From Rhabdochlamydiaceae bacterium (GTDB lineage Bacteria; Chlamydiota; Chlamydiia; Chlamydiales; Rhabdochlamydiaceae): 64,000 nucleotides of DNA. The DNA lies in the NCBI GenBank assembly GCA_019745395.1, contig JAIETG010000006.1, positions 90,397-154,396 of the forward strand, read 5' to 3'. The notes below the pieces were generated by a model. It searched no databases. It was not told where the DNA came from and saw nothing but the letters and a program-made list of their open reading frames with translations. A program made the position numbers and the translations under genes. Positions 19,056-30,479 of this stretch are shown here, one piece after another. Numbering within the stretch: position 1 is the stretch's first letter; each line of letters starts with the position of its first letter.

Positions 19056-19284
19056 CTTAATCTCTTATTTGCAAGTTGGATAAATTATACGTGAACATTA
19101 TTTTAAATTTATGTGTGAAAAATGTTTTTTTTTAATGAGATTTTGTCAAGTTGCTTTGCTTGAATGAGTGTGACTATGAATTCACGTCAAAAATTGCATT
19201 TGCACTTTTTGGATTAGAAGTTGTGTATTGTTGATTATTTCTGTTGATCTTTTTTTAGTAAATAAATATGAGTGAAATTAGGAT

Positions 19285-20679
19285 TTGTGTAATATTGAGG
19301 TTGTTTTGCGAGCATGTATAGTATTAATTTCTTGTTTGTGGTTAGGAGTAATTGTATCAAACTCTAACCACGATGCGAAGCTTCCAATGGGGTTGGTCTT
19401 TTCTAAGACGTATGCAAATATATTGTCAGAAAAATCCAGCCAAATTATATCAAATGAAAGGTTAAACCTTTATTCTAAAAAATCTGGGAAAAGTAATAAA
19501 AAAATACTAATCCTTTCCAGTCATGGGGGGTATGGGCACAAGGCAGCTTGCGCTACGTTGCAACAAATATTACCAGAAAACTATACTGTTACGATTGTTT
19601 ATCCAATTAAAGAACTCATGATTTGTGGAGTTCCTAGCGGAGAAGAGCTTTTTAATATATGTCTTAAATATGGCTGGTACCGACCGGTTAATTTTTTTAC
19701 TAAATATATAGTTCCCACCATTTTTCGAAAACGTTATGAAAAAATCGAAAAGATCATAGCTTCCCATATTGAAAAGGAAAATGCGGATATTGTCATTTCT
19801 CTTATTCCTTTTGTTAATTTCTCTGGGGCTAATGCTGCTCGAAAAAATAATATTCCATATTTATTAATTGCTACAGATACTGATTTGGTTAATTGGATCT
19901 ATGATTTAGAAAAATTTTCTCATCCCTCTTTTGAAGTTGTAATAGGAACAGGGCTTCCTTTGGCAAAAGATTTGCTTTTAAGTAAAAATGTATCTTCTAG
20001 GAAAATTCATTCCATTGGCCTTCCTCTTCGTTCTGATTTTTTTGAGAAAAAAAATCAGAGAAAAATTCGCAAGCAATTTAATCTTTATAATAAGCCAACA
20101 GTTTTAATTATGATGGGGGGAAATGGTTCGAATTTAGCTTATCAATATGCTAGTACTCTTGCTAAAGAAAATTTATCTATTCAGATAATTGTTATCTCCG
20201 GAAAAAATTCAGATCTTTTACAAAAAGTCAAAGGGATTGTTCCTCATCCTTCTAATGCGATTTGTGCGGTAGGATTCACGGACAGAGTATCTGATCTTAT
20301 GGCGGTTTCTGATCTTTTAATTTCCAAGCCGGGCCCTGGAACTATTGCAGAGGCAATTCAAATGAAATTGCCAGTTCTTGTGGATGATAGTTCTTCGAGT
20401 CTTCATTGGGAAAAAATTAATCAGGAGATCGTTTCTTGTTATTCCATTGGAGAGGTTGCTAAACAAGGCGATGATTTTTACTATCAGGTAAAAAAATATT
20501 TATATGACAAGCGGGTTAGACGTGAAGTGAAAAATAATTTTCAATCCATTCCTGTAAATATGTTTCGCAGTAAAGTTAATAAAATCATCTCAGACCTGCT
20601 AGAAAATCGCAATTGCGACACTGTTAAATACAAGGAATCCTATTCCAGTGCTAAAGAAGAAAGTCGAAGGTCTTTCTAG
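19285..20679 (+). CDS. MGDG-synthase-like / MurG-like glycosyltransferase (GT28 type)
   Basis: A 464-residue GT-B glycosyltransferase. After a hydrophobic N-terminal anchor (residues about 8-26) comes ILILSSHGGYGHKAA, the N-terminal signature of monogalactosyldiacylglycerol synthases. The C-terminal nucleotide-sugar region has VLIMMGGNGSNLA, GFTDRVSDLMAVSDLLISK and PGPGTIAEAIQMKLPVL. The family transfers hexose from a UDP-sugar to diacylglycerol to make membrane glycolipids. The annotated start is a TTG with a weak AGGA; the next in-frame ATG is near residue 36, which would remove the anchor. The base composition is clearly AT-richer than the housekeeping genes nearby. Family assignment is good; acceptor specificity is inferred. 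Confidence 0.82.
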   Translation: MCNIEVVLRACIVLISCLWLGVIVSNSNHDAKLPMGLVFSKTYANILSEKSSQIISNERLNLYSKKSGKSNKKILILSSHGGYGHKAACATLQQILPENYTVTIVYPIKELMICGVPSGEELFNICLKYGWYRPVNFFTKYIVPTIFRKRYEKIEKIIASHIEKENADIVISLIPFVNFSGANAARKNNIPYLLIATDTDLVNWIYDLEKFSHPSFEVVIGTGLPLAKDLLLSKNVSSRKIHSIGLPLRSDFFEKKNQRKIRKQFNLYNKPTVLIMMGGNGSNLAYQYASTLAKENLSIQIIVISGKNSDLLQKVKGIVPHPSNAICAVGFTDRVSDLMAVSDLLISKPGPGTIAEAIQMKLPVLVDDSSSSLHWEKINQEIVSCYSIGEVAKQGDDFYYQVKKYLYDKRVRREVKNNFQSIPVNMFRSKVNKIISDLLENRNCDTVKYKESYSSAKEESRRSF

Positions 20680-20742
20680 ACTTCAATGGTAACGGCTTTG
20701 GTAGGGGCTTCAAATAAATGGCGCTCTATGCGTTCATATCTA
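20676..20742 (-). pseudogene. Possible 3' end of a lost gene
   Basis: The minus strand reads RYERIERHLFEAPTKAVTIE plus one residue and a stop overlapping the glycosyltransferase stop. It has coding-like composition, but the frame is closed just upstream. I see no start, so at most it is a relic tail. Confidence 0.2.
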
Positions 20743-20844
20743 TTTTTTTTTTGGATTAATAATACTAGAAAGCTCTTCCAGATTAGACAAAAAATGTAAA
20801 ATTCATAGAATGTAGCTACAGAACTCTTCACCAGGAAAATATTT

Positions 20845-23204
<2,360 letters not shown>

Positions 23205-23213
23205 TTAAGAAGT

Positions 23214-24329
23214 TTAACGATTTCGATGCTCTTCCCGAACGGTTTCGATCAGTGCAGAGTATGAAGCAAATCTTACAAAAGAAATCTTATTTTCTTCTAC
23301 TGCTTGTTTTACAGCGCAATCTTGTTCTGTTTGATGTGAGCACCCAATGAATCGGCATTGCGAAGAGAGTTCAGAAATTTCTGCGAAGTAGTGTTGAATT
23401 TCAGATTCCTCTAAATCCCATAGTCCAAAGCTTTTGATTCCAGGTGTATCAATGCAAAATCCCCCATTAGGCAAAGGGATGAGTTGTGTTGTCGTAGTTG
23501 TATGAGACCCTTTGAATGTTTTGAAAACAACGCCTCCAGTTTTTAAATCCATTCCTGTCATGGTATTGATTAAGGAGCTTTTCCCAACTCCCGATTGGCC
23601 AGAGAAAACAGATGACTTATTTTGCATGAGTTTTTTGAGCTCATCCACCCCTTGACCAGTTTTTATACTGATCATTATGAAGGGAATAGAAAGCGCTCGG
23701 TAAGCTTCTTGACATTCTAAAAGAAGCGCATGTTCTTCTGTGTCTTCTTGCAAGAGGTCGATTTTGTTGATCACAATTACAGGATCCATCTTACCTTTTT
23801 GAGCTGCGATGATATAACGGTCTATTAAAAAGGGTTTTAAAGGAGGGTAGTGGATAGAAGATGTTATGATTACTTGATCGATGTTGACAGCGATGAGCTG
23901 CTGTTTTCTTCGGTGTAGGTTATCTGCTCTAGATAGAATAGACTTGCGGGGTTCTATATGAACGATAAGGCCTTCTTCTTCACCTCGGAGTTGAAATTGT
24001 ACAAAATCTCCTACAGCAACAAGATTTTTAAAATTGCTCTTTTCTTTTTTTAATGTGCCTTTGAGGGAGCAACGGTACAATTTTTCCTGATATTCTACTT
24101 GAACCCCTTCGGGATGAATGGATAAAACACGCCCTACAGGGGGTTTTGGTAGTTCTGATTCTGAATCTGTAGGGACAAGAGCGTTTTTCTTGAGTTGGTC
24201 CTGATCTGTTTTTTTATATTTTGAGCGATCTCCTTCAGTGATCCTTTTTCGCTCTTTACGGGAGAATTTTTGTTCCCCTTCATGAAATTCTTCTTCATAG
24301 CGTAAAATATCGTCGTATTTAGGACTCAC
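23214..24329 (-). CDS. rsgA: Ribosome small-subunit assembly GTPase RsgA
   Basis: A 371-residue circularly permuted GTPase. The order is an OB-fold region, G4 motif VINKIDL, then the P-loop GQSGVGKSSLINTMTG, switch KGSHTTTTTQLIPL and G3 DTPGIKSFG. A C-terminal zinc site follows in CRFIGCSHQTEQDC. RsgA matures the 30S subunit. A lysine- and acid-rich N-terminal extension of about 60 residues precedes the OB fold. Its start overlaps the upstream RNA methyltransferase by 11 bp, so the two are co-translated. Confidence 0.95.
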   Translation of the reverse strand: MSPKYDDILRYEEEFHEGEQKFSRKERKRITEGDRSKYKKTDQDQLKKNALVPTDSESELPKPPVGRVLSIHPEGVQVEYQEKLYRCSLKGTLKKEKSNFKNLVAVGDFVQFQLRGEEEGLIVHIEPRKSILSRADNLHRRKQQLIAVNIDQVIITSSIHYPPLKPFLIDRYIIAAQKGKMDPVIVINKIDLLQEDTEEHALLLECQEAYRALSIPFIMISIKTGQGVDELKKLMQNKSSVFSGQSGVGKSSLINTMTGMDLKTGGVVFKTFKGSHTTTTTQLIPLPNGGFCIDTPGIKSFGLWDLEESEIQHYFAEISELSSQCRFIGCSHQTEQDCAVKQAVEENKISFVRFASYSALIETVREEHRNR

Positions 24330-25071
24330 GTGATTGCCTCAGTTCATATAGTAAGATAGCGCCAGCTGAAGCCACATTCAAAGATTCCATCTGCTGGATG
24401 GGGATGGTGACTTTGAAAAAAGAATTTTTTGCATCTTCTCGAGCTCCCTGAGATTCTCTGCTTAAAAGAAGGGCTACAGGCAATGAGCACTTTGTTTGAT
24501 TGATTTTTCTTCCCTCAATATCTGCTACAAGAACTTGAAAGGAGTTTTTATTGGCCATTTCTATAAAGGACTCCCAGCTTCCTTGGGCTAGCGGTAGCCT
24601 AAAGGTAGCTCCTTTGGCAGCTCTTAACGCTTTTTCATTGAATGGGTCACAGGTGTTGTCTAAGAGATAAGCCCCGCTCCATCCTAAAGCTAAAGCTGAA
24701 CGTAAAAGAGTTCCTACATTGCCGGGATCTGCTACTCCATCTAGAACAAGAAGATAGGAGGCTGAAGAAAGGTCTTGAAAAGAGGGGAGAGGAACAACAG
24801 CAGCTATTGGTTCTGGATGTATGGTTCCTGTAATTTTTTTTAAAATTTCATAAGTTACGAATATAGTTTCTCGAGCAGGAAAAGAAAAAGAAGATCCTTC
24901 TTGAAGAATGAGCGTATCTATAGCAGCGGGAGAAGCGGCAAATTCCTGGACCATTTTGACTCCTGAAAGCAAAACTTTTTTTTCTTGCTTACGAAAAGAT
25001 TTGTCCAAACGAAGAGAAACTAAATATTTTATAAAAGGGTGTTGCAGGCTGAGCAGTGTTTTTGGTACCAT
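24319..25071 (-). CDS. SpoU/TrmH-family RNA 2'-O-methyltransferase
   Basis: The SPOUT knot motifs are all present: LDGVADPGNVGTLLRSALAL (motif 1), LLLSRESQGA (motif 2) and IPIQQMESLNVASAGAILLY (motif 3). An N-terminal substrate-binding domain of the rRNA/tRNA methyltransferase type precedes them. The frame is open to 25134 (a GTG without Shine-Dalgarno sequence), but ATG 25071 (MVPKTLLSLQHPF) matches the family start and avoids overlap with the divergent gene. The target could be 23S rRNA or tRNA; sequence alone does not tell. Confidence 0.88.
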   Translation of the reverse strand: MVPKTLLSLQHPFIKYLVSLRLDKSFRKQEKKVLLSGVKMVQEFAASPAAIDTLILQEGSSFSFPARETIFVTYEILKKITGTIHPEPIAAVVPLPSFQDLSSASYLLVLDGVADPGNVGTLLRSALALGWSGAYLLDNTCDPFNEKALRAAKGATFRLPLAQGSWESFIEMANKNSFQVLVADIEGRKINQTKCSLPVALLLSRESQGAREDAKNSFFKVTIPIQQMESLNVASAGAILLYELRQSRES

Positions 25072-25149
25072 TTTCCTTGGTTTTTTAGAAAGCAGAGGTT
25101 GCCGGAAATCATGGCACAAAAAAGCTTTCTTCACAAGCTAGAGGAAAAG

Positions 25150-26067
25150 ATGGAAAAAAAGAAGAAAGGCTCTGAATGGAAACTAGTAGCTATTTTTATA
25201 GCTCCTTTGATTTTGCTCACGATGGGGCTTTTCTGTATGAAAAGCTCGCTGCCTTTTCGAGTGGAAGAAATTCGCCCTACACGTAACTTTTCTTTTCAAG
25301 TAGCGCAAACGCTTTCTCAAGAAGAATTAGAGAGATTTCGAGCAGTTTTTTCACAACCATTTACGTATTCAAGAGAAGGGGATCAGTTTTACGTTTTTGC
25401 CTCTCAAAAGGGGGACTATCTTCTTACTTTTTTTAAAATGAGAAAATTGACTCCCAAATATTGGCTTAATTACATTCCTTTTCCTTGGTTAGAGCAACAA
25501 AGACTTAATAAAATTGGGCACAGAGAACGAGCAAGACAGGAACTTTTTGGAAGTTTTAAAACAGCTTTTGAGGAATTTCGTCATCAGACAGGACTACTTG
25601 TTGTTCATCTTTTTGGGACAAATTGGTTTAAATCTAAAGTACATCTCATTGATCAGGAAGGCTCTTCTCATTGGGTGTCTTTAGATAGAGTGCCTTTTAT
25701 ACTGCAGAAAAAACCTATGCCATTTTCTCAGCACATAGAGCATTTGCTAGAGCAGGGGAAAAATAAAGAAGCTGTGAGCTCTTTGTTGTTTATTTTAGAT
25801 CTTGTAAAAGATCGATGTCAGAGGGGGCTTGCCGATCAAGATAGTTTTTTAGAGTGTGATTATGGCTTTATTGGTAATAATCCAGTATTTATTGATGTTG
25901 GCCAAATGGTTCCAGATGATTCTTTAAAAACATCTTTAAATACTCTTCGGGAAGTGTTCAAAGTTAGTCAAAAAATTACTGCGTGGTTGGAAGAAAGTCA
26001 TCCGTCTCTTGTAAAGGAATTTCAAAAAGAAGCGAACGATCTGCTTTCTCTTTTAGAAGAATTGTAG
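25150..26067 (+). CDS. Membrane-anchored hypothetical protein, possibly kinase-like
   Basis: About 305 residues: a lysine-rich N-terminus, one membrane span (LVAIFIAPLILLTMGLF), then a soluble domain. The frame is open from 25039 and ATG 25111 is possible. ATG 25150 has GAGG five bases upstream and the cleanest anchor, so I use it. In the soluble part, RCQRGLADQDSFLECDYGF followed by NPVFIDVGQMVPD looks like a catalytic-loop plus metal-loop layout of small-molecule or lipopolysaccharide-type kinases. The usual HxD and DFG are not recognisable. I do not know a characterised relative; similar proteins occur in environmental chlamydiae as far as I recall. Confidence 0.65.
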   Translation: MEKKKKGSEWKLVAIFIAPLILLTMGLFCMKSSLPFRVEEIRPTRNFSFQVAQTLSQEELERFRAVFSQPFTYSREGDQFYVFASQKGDYLLTFFKMRKLTPKYWLNYIPFPWLEQQRLNKIGHRERARQELFGSFKTAFEEFRHQTGLLVVHLFGTNWFKSKVHLIDQEGSSHWVSLDRVPFILQKKPMPFSQHIEHLLEQGKNKEAVSSLLFILDLVKDRCQRGLADQDSFLECDYGFIGNNPVFIDVGQMVPDDSLKTSLNTLREVFKVSQKITAWLEESHPSLVKEFQKEANDLLSLLEEL

Positions 26068-26076
26068 TGAATGTTT

Positions 26077-27321
26077 TTATAACCATTCTTCGTCAGTGAA
26101 GTCGTTAAATAAGCTGATGTCATCATGTGCATCTTGATTGGAACTATCAGCAAGCGTCGAATATCCTGTCTTAGGGGGGATTGGTTCATTGAAAGGATTC
26201 GTCGTATCAAAAGATAGATCTTCTACTGTTAAGCGATCTTTAGGAATTGAAAATTTGGAATTGGGTTGAGTCTGATGAACTCTAAGTTCTTTATTCAAAT
26301 GCTCCAAATCTTTTTGAAATGTTTGACGGAAATCTTCGTGGATTTCAATCCTTTTTTGCATTTTTTGAAGCTCGTTTTCTAGACTCAATATGTCGATTGT
26401 TAAAGCTTCTGGGAAGTTTGTTTGTATAAAACTAAAAAAATGGCAAAGATTTTGATAATCTGTTCTGTCAGTATATTCTTGAAAAACAATTTCCTGTATC
26501 TCTCCTTGAGCAATGCGTTTTCGTATTTTTTCTGCAGTGACTAAGCAGAGGTCGAAGCTTTGTAGATCGGTATAATCTGTAGGCGTATGATTTCTAGAAA
26601 AATTAGGGGATTCTAGGGAGGAACTCGAAGAAGTAGTAGAAGACCCTGATGTCCTGAGTGGTGCCCCTGAAATTTTTGCTATAAGGGTTTCTATAGGGGG
26701 GATTTGGGTAAGTGGAGTTTCTTCAAGCGATGACGAATAGGTATAGGAAGTTGTCGATGAGTTTTTTTTTGATCTTTTTTGTATAGAGGAAGGCTCGTCT
26801 TTTTTTCTTTTTTTAATAACACGGTGAACAGATTCAGTCTCTGCAGAACCCTGCGAAATGGATTCATTTGCGGCTTGTAAGCATCTTGCTTTGATTGCCT
26901 TTCCTTCTAAGTTGTCCTGGAAAAAATTTTTAATAGAATTTGCTGGATAGTAGAGTATTTCAAGTCCATGATCTCTGCAAAACTCTTCAGCAATAAAGCT
27001 CCATTCATTGATATATTTAGAGAAATAGGTTCCCATGATTTCGTAATGTTGGGGTTGAACGCTTGGGGCAATGATATTGCCACATAATCGCTCTTTCCAC
27101 ACTCTGCGTACTTGTTCTATGGTTTTAAAAATCCCTAGTTCTGCTAATTTATCTGTGATTACCTGAAATTTTTCAGGAGCGCCTTGCTGACATGGACTTT
27201 GGTATAAATCTGGAATGGCCAGAGCGATGAACTTTACAGCGTCCTCTTCGGTTTTATTCCAGGGACTTAAAGAGCGCACTTTCCTTGTAGGTTCATTTCT
27301 GAGATGTTGATTAGTTATCAT
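26077..27321 (-). CDS. Putative nuclear effector with SANT/Myb-like repeats and a bipartite nuclear localisation signal
   Basis: A 414-residue protein without signal peptide or membrane span. Residues about 20-80 match the SANT/Myb pattern: W21 in PWNKTEEDAVKFI, then IEQVRRVWKERL with W75. Residues about 98-138 look like a second repeat (NEWSFIAEEF, PANSIKNFFQDNL). Residues 170-186 form a bipartite basic cluster, KKRKK-(7 residues)-KRSKK, typical of eukaryotic nuclear import signals. A Ser/Thr-rich linker (STTSSSSSLESPN) and a coiled coil near 315-350 follow. SANT/Myb domains bind DNA or histone tails in eukaryotes. I infer a secreted nucleomodulin; secretion is not shown by sequence. Confidence 0.62.
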   Translation of the reverse strand: MITNQHLRNEPTRKVRSLSPWNKTEEDAVKFIALAIPDLYQSPCQQGAPEKFQVITDKLAELGIFKTIEQVRRVWKERLCGNIIAPSVQPQHYEIMGTYFSKYINEWSFIAEEFCRDHGLEILYYPANSIKNFFQDNLEGKAIKARCLQAANESISQGSAETESVHRVIKKRKKDEPSSIQKRSKKNSSTTSYTYSSSLEETPLTQIPPIETLIAKISGAPLRTSGSSTTSSSSSLESPNFSRNHTPTDYTDLQSFDLCLVTAEKIRKRIAQGEIQEIVFQEYTDRTDYQNLCHFFSFIQTNFPEALTIDILSLENELQKMQKRIEIHEDFRQTFQKDLEHLNKELRVHQTQPNSKFSIPKDRLTVEDLSFDTTNPFNEPIPPKTGYSTLADSSNQDAHDDISLFNDFTDEEWL

Positions 27322-27415
27322 TTTAATTTCGTTTTTATTAAATAATTAATATTTATTATACGTAATTATTTGATATATATCAACATTTTGTTTTGTTGGT
27401 GTAATCTGTTTGTTT

Positions 27416-28648
27416 TTATGGGTTTTTGTAAAATTCTTTAAGTTTTTCTAAAACTATGGACTTTTCATGCAGGTCTTCATTAATAGCGATTTTTTCAGCT
27501 TCTTTGAGCAGTTTCCCCATTTGAACTCCTGGAGAGATCCCTTCTTTGAGTAGATCTTCCGCTCGAATTAGGGGGCTTTTTGTCTGAATGCGGATTATAT
27601 GACGGGATAGCTCCTCTTTTTTTTGTGCATGGAAGTGTAAAAATGGCGGGGAATCGGCTTGCTCAAAATTTGCAATCTCAAGAGCTAGAGAGCTAGAGGG
27701 ATGGGCATAAAAATGAGCCCATTCAACGGGCTCGACATTGCTTTGCCACTCTAAAGGCATGTGCAGTAGACTTTGGGATGAATGTAGAAATGACACAAGA
27801 TCTTTTTCTAACTTACTGGTTTTTAAATACTCGCAAAGCTGCAAAGATTCTGTCAAAGAGGCTCTTGGGAATAAAAAAAGCAATTTCGCAATCAGAGGTG
27901 AGGAAAGTGGTAGTTTAGAAAGAGGGATTAAGCGCCTTTGCAGTTCACTAATTTCTAGGGTTTTTAAGCTTGGGAAAATGACGGGAAGGAGAGTGAGTTT
28001 ATAAAGGGAGAGTATTCCTTCTGCGAAACGGGGGGATTTGGCCATTTTTTGAAATTCTTGCCAAATGCGCTCGATAGCAACGGAGGGGAATAGACTTTGA
28101 GCATGAGAGATGATCGCTTGCTCTGTGTCGCATTCAATGGGGAATCCAAATCTGGTTGAATATCTAATAGCGCGCATCATGCGAAGTCTATCTTCTAAAA
28201 AACGATGGTGTGGGTCGCCGATTGCTCGAACAATTCCTTTTTCTATGTCCTTTTGTCCATTCACGAAATCCCAGAGTTTTTCTTGAATTGGATCAAAAAA
28301 GAGTCCATTGATGGTAAAATCTCTTCTTTGTGCATCTTCTTCGGCAGTTGCAGATTCGATGGATGTGGGACGTCTTCCGTCAATGTATTCTTTTTCTTTG
28401 CGAAAGGTTGCAACTTCAAAAGAGTGCCCCTCTTCTACAACGATGAGGATTCCAAAAGCAATTCCAACTGGGATAGTGTGAGAGAAAATCTGAGCGATTT
28501 CTTCTACCGAAGCGCTGGTTGCGATGTCGATATCATCCGAGGGTACTTGCAAAAGGAAATCTCGTACCCATCCTCCTGCAAAGTAAGCGATATGTCCTGC
28601 TTTTTGCAGTCTGTCTACAATTCTGGTGGCAATAGGTCTCGTTGGCAT
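27416..28648 (-). CDS. cca: CCA tRNA nucleotidyltransferase
   Basis: A 410-residue class II nucleotidyltransferase. The flexible loop YFAGGWVRDFLL leads to the catalytic D-x-D in SDDIDIATSA. RRDFTINGLFFDP is the motif B region, and RFLEDRLRMMRAIRYSTRFG the base-recognition neck. There is no C-terminal HD phosphohydrolase motif. It adds or repairs the 3' CCA of tRNAs, needed here because the tRNA-Arg gene lacks an encoded CCA. It is transcribed alone, divergent from mutL. Confidence 0.95.
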   Translation of the reverse strand: MPTRPIATRIVDRLQKAGHIAYFAGGWVRDFLLQVPSDDIDIATSASVEEIAQIFSHTIPVGIAFGILIVVEEGHSFEVATFRKEKEYIDGRRPTSIESATAEEDAQRRDFTINGLFFDPIQEKLWDFVNGQKDIEKGIVRAIGDPHHRFLEDRLRMMRAIRYSTRFGFPIECDTEQAIISHAQSLFPSVAIERIWQEFQKMAKSPRFAEGILSLYKLTLLPVIFPSLKTLEISELQRRLIPLSKLPLSSPLIAKLLFLFPRASLTESLQLCEYLKTSKLEKDLVSFLHSSQSLLHMPLEWQSNVEPVEWAHFYAHPSSSLALEIANFEQADSPPFLHFHAQKKEELSRHIIRIQTKSPLIRAEDLLKEGISPGVQMGKLLKEAEKIAINEDLHEKSIVLEKLKEFYKNP

Positions 28649-28739
28649 GAGGATGTCCTTTTAATATTAGAATATCGGAAATATTTGAGATGAGCAATTC
28701 TTTCTTTTCCGTTATGCTGATCTAAAAAAGGATTTTTGT

Positions 28740-30479
28740 ATGAGTAGTATAATTCGCGTTCTTTCTGAACATACGATCAATCAAATTGCGGCTGGAGAAG
28801 TAATTGAAAATCCGGCGTCCATTGTGAAAGAGCTGATAGAAAATGCTATAGATGCCAAAGCTTCTAAGATTGTGATAGAGGTGTCGGGAGGGGGGCTTCA
28901 AAAAATCTGTGTTTCTGATGATGGAACCGGTATGGGATCGGATGATGCTATTTTATGTTTGCAAAGACATGCTACGTCGAAAATTCGTCAAGCAGAAGAT
29001 CTTTCTGTTATTAGTACAATGGGCTTTAGAGGAGAGGCTTTAGCTTCCATTGCAGCGATTTCTAAAATGACACTTTTAACGAGCCCAGCATCTGGTCTTG
29101 GAACGCAAGTGGAAGTGGAAGCTGGGGTTATAAAAGAAGTAAAACCTTGTGCTCGAAATCAAGGGACGAGTATCGAAGTGCGTCAGCTTTTTTATAATGT
29201 TCCAGCGCGTAGAAAATTTCAAAAGTCCCCGGCTCTATGTTTGGCAGATATGATCAAGATGATCACTCAGCTTAGCTTAGCTTACCCTTCGATTGGCTTT
29301 GAGTTGTATGATTCAGGAGAGCAGCGCCTTCGCTTGATAAAAAAAGAAGGCGACTTTTTACAAATGCTACAAGAAAGGGTGAAGCAGGTTTTGGGAGAGG
29401 ACTTTTTGGAAGAAGCTTTTATTGTAGAAGCAAAAGAAGAGCCTTTTACATTTCGTGGGATTTTAGGAAGTGTGCAAAATACACGACCTAATCGAGCTCA
29501 ACAATATTCCTTTCTCAATGAGCGATCGATTCTTTGTCCGACGCTTTCTTTTGCTGTAAAAGAAGCTTTTGGAACGAGAATTGCTCAGGATCGTTTTCCT
29601 ATTTATGTTCTTCATTTAGACATCCCGTCTTCTTTTATCGATGTAAACGTGCACCCACAAAAAAAAGAGGTGAGGCTACGAGAAGAAGGTTGGATTCGGA
29701 AAAATTTGCAAGAGACAATTCAAAAGCAATTATTTTCTAAAGAAACAGCGCACCCATCACTTGCTTTTAATTTATTTTCCCCTGAAAGCTTTTTATCAAG
29801 ACCAGAACCAGATGCAGTCCCAAGAGTTTTTGCAGAAGAGCAAAAGTTGTTTTTTCCTTTGGAGGCAGAGCAAATGCCGTTATTTGTGGAAAAGCAGATT
29901 ACTCCGATGGGTCTCTATCGCCATTTTTTATGGATAGATGCATCTTCTACCAAGCATCTATCCTGGCCACTTCCTTCGGAGGGGATTTGGATCGTGGATT
30001 TAAAAGCTGCAAGTTCTCGCCTTTTATGGGAATCATTTTTGCAAGAAAAAGAAAAAGAGGCCCAAACTCTGCTTCTTCCTTTGACATTTTCTTGTTCTAT
30101 AGCCGAAGCTGAAGAAATTTCCTCCCATTTTGAAGACCTTGAAAAAATGGGATTTTATTTAAGAAGTAGCGGGAAAAATAGTTTTTTTGTAGAAGCAATT
30201 CCCTCGCATCTGCAACAAGAAGAAGTTTTAGACTTTTTAAGAATGGTTTTTTTAGAGGATAAAAAAGAATCTTGGGAGTTAAGAAAAGAAAGATCTTTAG
30301 CTAGTGCATGCTGTCGAATTTTTTCTCTTCGTAGAGATGGGTATTTACTATCCCAAGCTTTGGAGATCTTTACTGCGTTAACAAAAATTAAAGCGCCTCT
30401 TTTATGTCCGCTTGGGAACAAAACCATTATCTCTATGGAGGAGCATGAGCTGCAACAGTTGTTCGTTAAAAGAAGATAA
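28740..30479 (+). CDS. mutL: DNA mismatch repair protein MutL
   Basis: A 579-residue protein. The GHKL ATPase domain is intact: QIAAGEVIENPASIVKELIE, SDDGTGM, the motif MGFRGEALASIAAI and DVNVHPQKKEVR. The C-terminal dimerisation domain is recognisable (SACCRIFSLRRDGYL, CPLGNKTI), but the endonuclease motif is degenerate. Where nicking MutL proteins have DQHAxxER, this has DLKAASSRLLWE from Asp420, and CPHGRP is CPLGNK. It therefore probably acts as a clamp or coupler without nicking. It heads a four-gene run, overlapping pepP by 32 bp. ATG 28740 has AAAGG upstream. Confidence 0.93.
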   Translation: MSSIIRVLSEHTINQIAAGEVIENPASIVKELIENAIDAKASKIVIEVSGGGLQKICVSDDGTGMGSDDAILCLQRHATSKIRQAEDLSVISTMGFRGEALASIAAISKMTLLTSPASGLGTQVEVEAGVIKEVKPCARNQGTSIEVRQLFYNVPARRKFQKSPALCLADMIKMITQLSLAYPSIGFELYDSGEQRLRLIKKEGDFLQMLQERVKQVLGEDFLEEAFIVEAKEEPFTFRGILGSVQNTRPNRAQQYSFLNERSILCPTLSFAVKEAFGTRIAQDRFPIYVLHLDIPSSFIDVNVHPQKKEVRLREEGWIRKNLQETIQKQLFSKETAHPSLAFNLFSPESFLSRPEPDAVPRVFAEEQKLFFPLEAEQMPLFVEKQITPMGLYRHFLWIDASSTKHLSWPLPSEGIWIVDLKAASSRLLWESFLQEKEKEAQTLLLPLTFSCSIAEAEEISSHFEDLEKMGFYLRSSGKNSFFVEAIPSHLQQEEVLDFLRMVFLEDKKESWELRKERSLASACCRIFSLRRDGYLLSQALEIFTALTKIKAPLLCPLGNKTIISMEEHELQQLFVKRR

